A DNA stretch of 17,801 nt from an uncultured Flavobacteriales bacterium (GTDB taxonomy: Bacteria > Bacteroidota > Bacteroidia > Flavobacteriales_E > Vicingaceae): assembly GCA_937925525.1 (NCBI GenBank), contig CALALS010000102.1:1-17801 (forward strand). The letters run 5' to 3'. How positions within the stretch are numbered: position 1 is the stretch's first letter; the number at the start of each line of letters is the position of its first letter. The notes under the pieces were generated by a model, which was not told where the DNA came from, ran no database searches, and was given only the letters and a program-made list of their open reading frames with translations. Of the stretch, positions 13,709 to 17,801 are shown one piece after another. Both the position numbers and the translations under genes were made by a program.

Positions 13709-14924
13709 TATTATTCTCTTTTTTTGTTGCTTATTTTTATTTGCAGGAAACGGCTTTGCCCAATCTAAAAAGGATTTAGAAAAAAAGAAGTCGAAGCTGC
13801 AAAAAGATATTAGTTATACTAATAAGCTGCTCGAAAAAACTCAAAAAACGAAAGAGGCCAACCTACAAGAGCTTAATCAACTCAATAAAAAAATTGAAAC
13901 TCGTAATGAGCTTATTAAAACCATTAATAAAGAACTTAGTCTTTTAGATAGTCAAATAAAAGGGCAGCAAGACATTATAGCTGCTATGGAAAAAGACATT
14001 GAAATTTTAAAACAAGAATACGCAAAGCTTATCTATTATGCTTATAAAAATAGAAACGCTTATAACCGTGTTATGTTTGTGTTTTCATCAGATGATTTTA
14101 ACCAAGCCTATAAAAGACTAAAATACCTGCAACAATATACCAATTACAGACACCAGCAAGCAGATATTATTTTGGCAACCAAAGAAAAGCTGGAGAATGA
14201 AATATTAACCTTAAAGGCCAAAAAAGAAGAAAAGCAAAAATTAGCTGATGAGCAGAAAAAGGAAAACTCAAAACTGTCAGATGACAAGCAGAAACAACAG
14301 TCGGTGGTAAATACGCTTAGCTCAAAAGAAAAAGAATTGAGAGACGAATTAAAAGAGCAGCAATTAGCCGCTAAAAAGCTGGATGACGCCATTAAGAAAA
14401 TTATAGAAGAAGAAATAAGAAAGGCTAGAGAAGCAGCCAAAAAGAAAAATCCTTCATCTACCACACCAAAAGATGAATTTCCGCTAACTCCTGAAGCTAA
14501 ACTTATCTCAAATTCATTTACCGCTAACAAAGGAAAACTACCCTGGCCGGTAGAACAAGGTGTAATTACCGGAAAATATGGAGAACACCCTCACCCTGTG
14601 TTAAAACAAGTTATGCTTAAAAATAACGGAATAGACATAAGCACTTCCAGTAAAGCCATTGCTCGTTCTATTTTTGACGGAGAAGTAACCTCTGTGGTGA
14701 TTATACCCGGTGAAGGGAAAGCCGTTTTTGTGCGTCACGGAGAATATTTAAGCGTATATACTTATTTGAGTGAAGTTTATGTAAATAAAGGCGATAAAGT
14801 AACCACCAAGCAAAGTTTAGGTAAACTTTTGGCAGAACCCGGTGCCAATAGCGGAGAATTGCACTTAGAAATATGGCAAGGCGTTACCAAGCTAAATCCC
14901 GAATACTGGATATACAGAAAGTAG
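13686..14924 (+). CDS. EnvC-like murein hydrolase activator (degenerate LytM/M23 domain)
   Basis: A 412-residue exported protein. Signal peptide at 1-25 (LFFCCLFLFAGNGFA, cleavage before Q26). A long coiled coil follows (about 27-250, broken by YYAYKNRNAYNRVMFVFSS at 117-135), then a Pro/Thr linker and a LytM domain at about 284-410 (LPWPVEQGVITGKYG...HPVLKQVMLKNNGIDIS). The zinc ligands of active M23 peptidases are changed: HxGxD reads N313-N-G-I-D317, the YxHLS position is Tyr360, and HxH reads E391-L-H393. It is therefore probably not a peptidase but an activator of periplasmic amidases, like E. coli EnvC, helping separate daughter cells. It is last in the run; the tRNA-Asn promoter follows its stop directly. 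Confidence 0.93.
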   Translation: MSKLLSNNIILFFCCLFLFAGNGFAQSKKDLEKKKSKLQKDISYTNKLLEKTQKTKEANLQELNQLNKKIETRNELIKTINKELSLLDSQIKGQQDIIAAMEKDIEILKQEYAKLIYYAYKNRNAYNRVMFVFSSDDFNQAYKRLKYLQQYTNYRHQQADIILATKEKLENEILTLKAKKEEKQKLADEQKKENSKLSDDKQKQQSVVNTLSSKEKELRDELKEQQLAAKKLDDAIKKIIEEEIRKAREAAKKKNPSSTTPKDEFPLTPEAKLISNSFTANKGKLPWPVEQGVITGKYGEHPHPVLKQVMLKNNGIDISTSSKAIARSIFDGEVTSVVIIPGEGKAVFVRHGEYLSVYTYLSEVYVNKGDKVTTKQSLGKLLAEPGANSGELHLEIWQGVTKLNPEYWIYRK

Positions 14925-14937
14925 AAAAATGCAATAA

Positions 14938-14970
14938 TTTGCTCACTTTTTTGAAATAATTATATATTTG
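14938..14970 (+). promoter_or_regulatory. Bacteroidota-type promoter for tRNA-Asn
   Basis: TTTG at 14938-14941 and TATATTTG at 14963-14970 are separated by 21 bases. This matches the TTTG / TAnnTTTG consensus of the primary sigma factor in Bacteroidota. The tRNA begins 30 bases downstream, leaving a short 5' leader. Confidence 0.7.
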
Positions 14971-14999
14971 CACTCCCAAAATCGTTCTTACGATAACAT

Positions 15000-15073
15000 T
15001 CCTCCTTAGCTCAGCTGGTTAGAGCACATGACTGTTAATCATGGGGTCCTTGGTTCGAGCCCAAGAGGGGGAG
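15000..15073 (+). tRNA. tRNA-Asn (anticodon GTT)
   Basis: The full cloverleaf can be folded. The acceptor stem is TCCTCCT with AGGGGGA (one G-T pair), the D stem GCTC/GAGC, and the anticodon stem CATGA/TCATG around loop CTGTTAA with GTT at 15034-15036. The T stem is CTTGG/CCAAG around TTCGAGC. The discriminator is G, as usual for tRNA-Asn. CCA is not encoded (the next bases are CAA). Confidence 0.97.
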
Positions 15074-15077
15074 CAAC

Positions 15078-15107
15078 AAAAAGCCTCACATCTGTGGGGC
15101 TTTTTTT
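15078..15107 (+). terminator. Rho-independent terminator of tRNA-Asn
   Basis: AAGCCTCACA and TGTGGGGCTT form a 10-pair stem (one G-T pair) with a TC loop, followed by seven T. The stem starts a few bases after the tRNA 3' end. Confidence 0.9.
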
Positions 15108-15134
15108 ATTAGATAAAATGAAACATTACCCCTA

Positions 15135-15533
15135 TTACCTACATGTTGAAATTGAATTAAATTTAATAGAGTTATTTTTAAATAAGCTATGTAGTATCAC
15201 ATTTTTATTTCCTCTTTCCCTTATAATTAAACTTAAACGGTTCTGTGTTAAATTTTCTATATGTAAGGTATAAAATTCTTTTTGCCAACCCCAAAAGGTT
15301 TGATTTACAAAAATTTTAATCTTTATATTTTGATTAACCTTCTTAAACTTTATTCTTTGACATTCTTCGACATCATATAATTTATTTATTGAGATACAAT
15401 TTAAAACCGAATCAAAATGCAAACAAATATCTCCTGTATCAGAAATCCAATTTTTATAGATACTTTGAGAATATATATTTGACATAGTAATGAAAGGTAT
15501 TACAATCATCAATAAAATTCTATATTTTACCAT
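15135..15533 (-). CDS. Small exported protein of unknown function
   Basis: From the ATG at 15533 this gives 132 residues starting MVKYRILLMIVIPFITMSNIYSQ, a good signal peptide with cleavage near Q23. An upstream in-frame ATG at 15602 would put 23 extra residues, encoded partly by the palindrome at 15544-15565, in front of that signal, so the later start is preferred. The mature part is beta-like with scattered Trp and Cys. The segment FYTLHIENLTQNRLSLIIRERG resembles small lipocalin-like exported proteins of Bacteroidota, but this is only a resemblance. AT-rich, on the opposite strand to the tRNA, in an islet with another orphan gene. Confidence 0.6.
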   Translation of the reverse strand: MVKYRILLMIVIPFITMSNIYSQSIYKNWISDTGDICLHFDSVLNCISINKLYDVEECQRIKFKKVNQNIKIKIFVNQTFWGWQKEFYTLHIENLTQNRLSLIIRERGNKNVILHSLFKNNSIKFNSISTCR

Positions 15534-15543
15534 AACCCTACCT

Positions 15544-15565
15544 CTCGCAAGCGTCCGCTTGTGAG
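15544..15565. repeat. REP-like palindrome
   Basis: Arms CTCGCAAGCG and CGCTTGTGAG flank a TC loop; 9 of 10 pairs are perfect and one is G-T. It is conspicuously GC-rich in an AT-rich stretch, just upstream of the small exported gene. It looks like a dispersed palindromic repeat, but the window has only one copy. Confidence 0.65.
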
Positions 15566-15625
15566 TTTCTTTATTACTTGATATATATAGTTCTGATTTC
15601 ATTTACAGATAAGGTGAAGTGTTGT

Positions 15626-15913
15626 TTATTTAATTTTTAATATCCAGCTTTGTATTAACTTCAACAATTCCTTTTCGCTTTTAATCTTAACTTTTTGTAC
15701 TGGTTTATCCCAGTTTAATTTTTCTATTAAATAACAAATGTATGCTTCTTCATTATCATACCATCCAACATCAATTACAAAATCATTTTTTGAAGCTTGC
15801 AAAATATCTTCAAAATATACACTACTATTAAAAGTAATATCTCCCTGATTATCAAATTCAAAGTCATTTTTGATTACAGTCCAACCATTATTAGATAAAA
15901 AATCAGTTAGCAT
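15626..15913 (-). CDS. Small hypothetical protein
   Basis: From the ATG at 15913 this is a 95-residue acidic, soluble protein beginning MLTDFLSNNGWTVIKNDFEF and ending KELLKLIQSWILKIK. A TTG at 15952 would add a very lysine-rich 13-residue N-terminus (GKEKQKKTKKK), which is less likely. There is no signal peptide and no motif that I recognise. It is AT-rich and lies between the exported orphan and the broken DUF1571 gene, all on the minus strand. Small size, acidity and isolation would fit many accessory functions; no function is proposed. The 114 bases upstream (15914-16027) show no further gene. Confidence 0.5.
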   Translation of the reverse strand: MLTDFLSNNGWTVIKNDFEFDNQGDITFNSSVYFEDILQASKNDFVIDVGWYDNEEAYICYLIEKLNWDKPVQKVKIKSEKELLKLIQSWILKIK

Positions 15914-16027
15914 TATTTTTTTCTTAGTCTTTTTTTGTTTTTCCTTTCCCAAAAGTGGCTACTTCTTATTAAGTAAAAGTAGGAAAAAGGAACTCAGTTT
16001 CATTAAAACAAAAATCAATCTGATACC

Positions 16028-16888
16028 TTAAAAATCGTATTCTTCAAAATCTTCGGTAAACTCATTGGCAGCAAAATTGGGATTAATGCTAATATTAGAG
16101 TATTCGTATTGCTCTTACAAGACTTTCTTATAATATACTTTAATTAAAATAAGCACATTATTTTGCTTGCAAACATATAATATCATTTTAGGAGAGTATT
16201 CATTAGGAATAACAATCTCTTGCCCTATTTTCAAATTTTCATGAAACGAAAGCCCTTTATTTTTCTCTAAAATCATGTATTCGCTAATTCTATATCTTTT
16301 AGCAATGTCAAGTATGCTTTCTTCTTTTTCAGCCGTATATTTTATGTATTTAAAGTAAGGATTGATGAATTGAATCTGTGAACACTGATAGCCGTTGTAA
16401 ACTACATCTTCTTTTTTCAATACCAATGAATGTATTTCTGCATAATGTTTCTGTACCAAAAATTCTAAAATACTAATCACATAATCATATCCCGATTCAA
16501 AAATGGTATGATGTTGATTGTTTCGCATGGTTTTCCCCATAGGGTCAAGCTTCAAATTCACCCAAGGGAAACCGTTAGTGTTCACTAATGCTTCATTTTT
16601 ATTGGTTTCAGCATTATATAAAACTTCCATTCCTTTTGTCGGGAATTCTTGCCTCACATAAACCTTAAATGGTTTTTTATTAAAATCAATTTTTGCTTTT
16701 TGCGTAATGAGCTTTCCTTCTATTCTTTCGGTCTTTTTTATTTCAAAAGAAATGGAGTTAATCTTTTTAGTTTGGAAAAACATTTTTTCGCAAATGGTAA
16801 GCGCCATCTTGTTTTCAGATGAGGTAAAGCTGCTTAAAACAATAAAAAGAAAAAGGGAAGTAATTGAGGAAAAAAGATATTTGGGCAT
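16028..16888 (-). pseudogene. DUF1571/LysM secreted protein interrupted by an in-frame TAA
   Basis: The N-terminus MPKYLFSSITSLFLFIVLSSFTSS is a signal peptide. Residues about 28-180 fit DUF1571 (FEIKKTERIEGKLITQKAKIDF, MEVLYNAE, NQHHTIFESGYDYVISILE), a Bacteroidota outer-envelope family with a LolA/LolB-like sheet. A LysM-type module follows at 183-230 (YTAEKEESILDIAKRYRISE...KIGQEIVIPN). Codon 258 is TAA (16115-16117). The same frame then continues with family-like sequence EQYEYSNISINPNF and ends in EEYDF at a TAA at 16028-16030, for 286 codons. Translation from 16888 therefore gives 257 residues lacking the last strand. The stop could be a real nonsense mutation or a sequencing error. Whether the short product works is unknown. 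It lies downstream of the gldM terminator. Confidence 0.8.
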
Positions 16889-16931
16889 GCACTAATTTTA
16901 ACCCTAAGATAAAAACAAATTGATTACCAAC

Positions 16932-16959
16932 AAAAAAAGCCGAGAAATTTCTCAGCTTT
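16932..16959 (-). terminator. Rho-independent terminator after gldM
   Basis: AAAGC-C-GAGAAATTTCTC-A-GCTTT can fold into a hairpin with one mismatch. Read on the minus strand it is followed by a run of seven T. It lies 24 bases after the gldM stop and before the DUF1571 gene. Confidence 0.8.
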
Positions 16960-16982
16960 CAACATCCAGAATAAAACAAAAG

Positions 16983-17801
16983 CTAATTTATTTTTATCTG
17001 AACTCCCCCATTCACTGGAAATCGCTTGCCCGTGATATCAGTTACCCATATTTCAGAAAAGAAGACACGGTCATTTTTTCTTGCTTTATTGAATAAATCG
17101 ACAACATCAGGATTTTTAAGAGAGCCGTTACTTATTTTCACTTCAGGCTCAAGCATACTGCCTTTTAGTAATTCTATTTTGCATTTTACAATAGTTAGTG
17201 GTAGTCCTTGAAATAAAAAGTCATCACCATAACTTGCATAAATGGTAGAATATGCTTTTAGCTGAGCCAGGTTAGTACTAAACTGCCCTGTTTTTTTATT
17301 GATATAAGGTTGAGGCATAGGTAATTTTTTAGCCACAAAAGCCATGTTTCCCATGCTTCTTGTGGTTCCGTCAGGCATTTTTGCACTTACCGAAACAGAT
17401 ACATTTTTGGGCGCACCGTTAGGAAGCGTAACCTCATATTTTCCGTTAGCTACCTTTTTAATGTTTCCCGAAGAAATGTTTACTTGTAAATTTTCTGATG
17501 CCACTCCCGGAACGGATATAGAAACCGGATTCTTCGGACCAATGTAAAAAACATTCATTTTATCGGGCGAAACTACCAGGCTGGGTTTGGCAACAATATA
17601 TTCCGATTTAAAAGGGTAATTCTTCACTTCTCCCATCGGAGATTTTAGTTTTATCATTCCTTCATAACTTACAAAACCTTCTTTATGGGTAGGAACGGAA
17701 TATTTTCCCATGCCTTTGGTTACCGAAACGGTATCTAAAATAGTTTTTAAGGAGTTAGAGGCAGAATCATATTCTCCAATATAAATTTCAGGGTTTTGTG
17801 T
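16983..17801 (-). CDS. gldM: Gliding motility / type IX secretion protein GldM (C-terminal part)
   Basis: The frame is open to the right edge and ends at 16983, giving 272 C-terminal residues of a protein of about 510-520. The sequence carries typical GldM periplasmic-domain segments: EYIVAKPSLVVSPDKMNVFY, IGPKNPVSISVPGVASENL, then MPDGTTRSMGNMAFVAKKLP, and a final beta domain ending NGGVQIKIN. With GldL, GldM forms the proton-driven motor of the type IX secretion and gliding machine, its periplasmic part reaching the outer-membrane GldK/N ring. In many Bacteroidota gldN follows gldM directly; here a terminator and a DUF1571 gene follow. The rest of the gene and any gldK/gldL lie outside the window. 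Confidence 0.93.
   Translation of the reverse strand, partial: TQNPEIYIGEYDSASNSLKTILDTVSVTKGMGKYSVPTHKEGFVSYEGMIKLKSPMGEVKNYPFKSEYIVAKPSLVVSPDKMNVFYIGPKNPVSISVPGVASENLQVNISSGNIKKVANGKYEVTLPNGAPKNVSVSVSAKMPDGTTRSMGNMAFVAKKLPMPQPYINKKTGQFSTNLAQLKAYSTIYASYGDDFLFQGLPLTIVKCKIELLKGSMLEPEVKISNGSLKNPDVVDLFNKARKNDRVFFSEIWVTDITGKRFPVNGGVQIKIN

Noticed and set aside
15028..15273. Plus-strand gene beginning inside tRNA-Asn
   Set aside because: It runs through the tRNA and its terminator and has no coding character.
16115..16120. Frameshift in the DUF1571 gene
   Set aside because: The downstream homologous-looking codons are in the same frame as the upstream part; the defect is a nonsense codon, not an insertion or deletion.
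1..17801. CRISPR array, transposase or IS element
   Set aside because: No regularly spaced direct repeats and no transposase or integrase-like proteins were seen on either strand.

Overview
The window looks like chromosomal DNA from a member of the Bacteroidota, probably Flavobacteriales or a close relative. The evidence is the low GC content, a C-terminal piece of the gliding/type IX secretion protein GldM, a TTTG-N21-TAnnTTTG promoter in front of a tRNA, a 'GIHH'-type isoleucyl-tRNA synthetase followed by a TraR/DksA-like gene and lspA, and the gene order flippase - dut - nucleotidyltransferase - TPR lipoprotein - DUF4292 - EnvC-like protein. The species cannot be told from the sequence.

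Layout. Positions 1-662 (minus) hold most of a short-chain dehydrogenase-like gene that runs off the left edge. At 740-1640 (plus) are a complete 3-hydroxyanthranilate 3,4-dioxygenase (haaO) and a small overlapping gene of unknown function. At 1607-7291 (minus) is a tight operon, ileS - dksA-like - lspA. At 7431-14924 (plus) is a long co-directional run: crotonase, polysaccharide flippase, dut, sugar-nucleotidyltransferase-like protein, TPR lipoprotein, DUF4292 lipoprotein and a degenerate LytM/EnvC-like protein. Most of its junctions overlap or nearly touch, so it is probably one or two transcripts devoted mainly to the cell envelope. tRNA-Asn with its own promoter and terminator lies at 14938-15107. 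Beyond it (15110-16020, minus) is an AT-rich islet with two small genes I do not recognise. The right end (minus) has a DUF1571/LysM gene broken by an in-frame stop, and the C-terminal half of gldM with its terminator.

The strongest unusual signal is inside ileS. About 152 codons (roughly 4898-5353), encoding a DUF559-type (PD-(D/E)XK, Vsr-like) nuclease domain, sit in frame in the catalytic domain between the 'HYPFEN' and 'FPADYIAEGVDQTRGWF' segments. The insert is bordered by two palindromes that share the 11-base core CTCCAAAGGAG. It has no methionine codon and no intein splicing motifs, so it appears to be a protein-level passenger of an essential enzyme. Two other points stand out. The DksA-like protein carries a lysine/alanine-rich histone-H1-like tail of about 180 residues and has lost its zinc cysteines. 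The DUF1571 gene has a premature TAA followed by 28 clearly coding in-frame codons.
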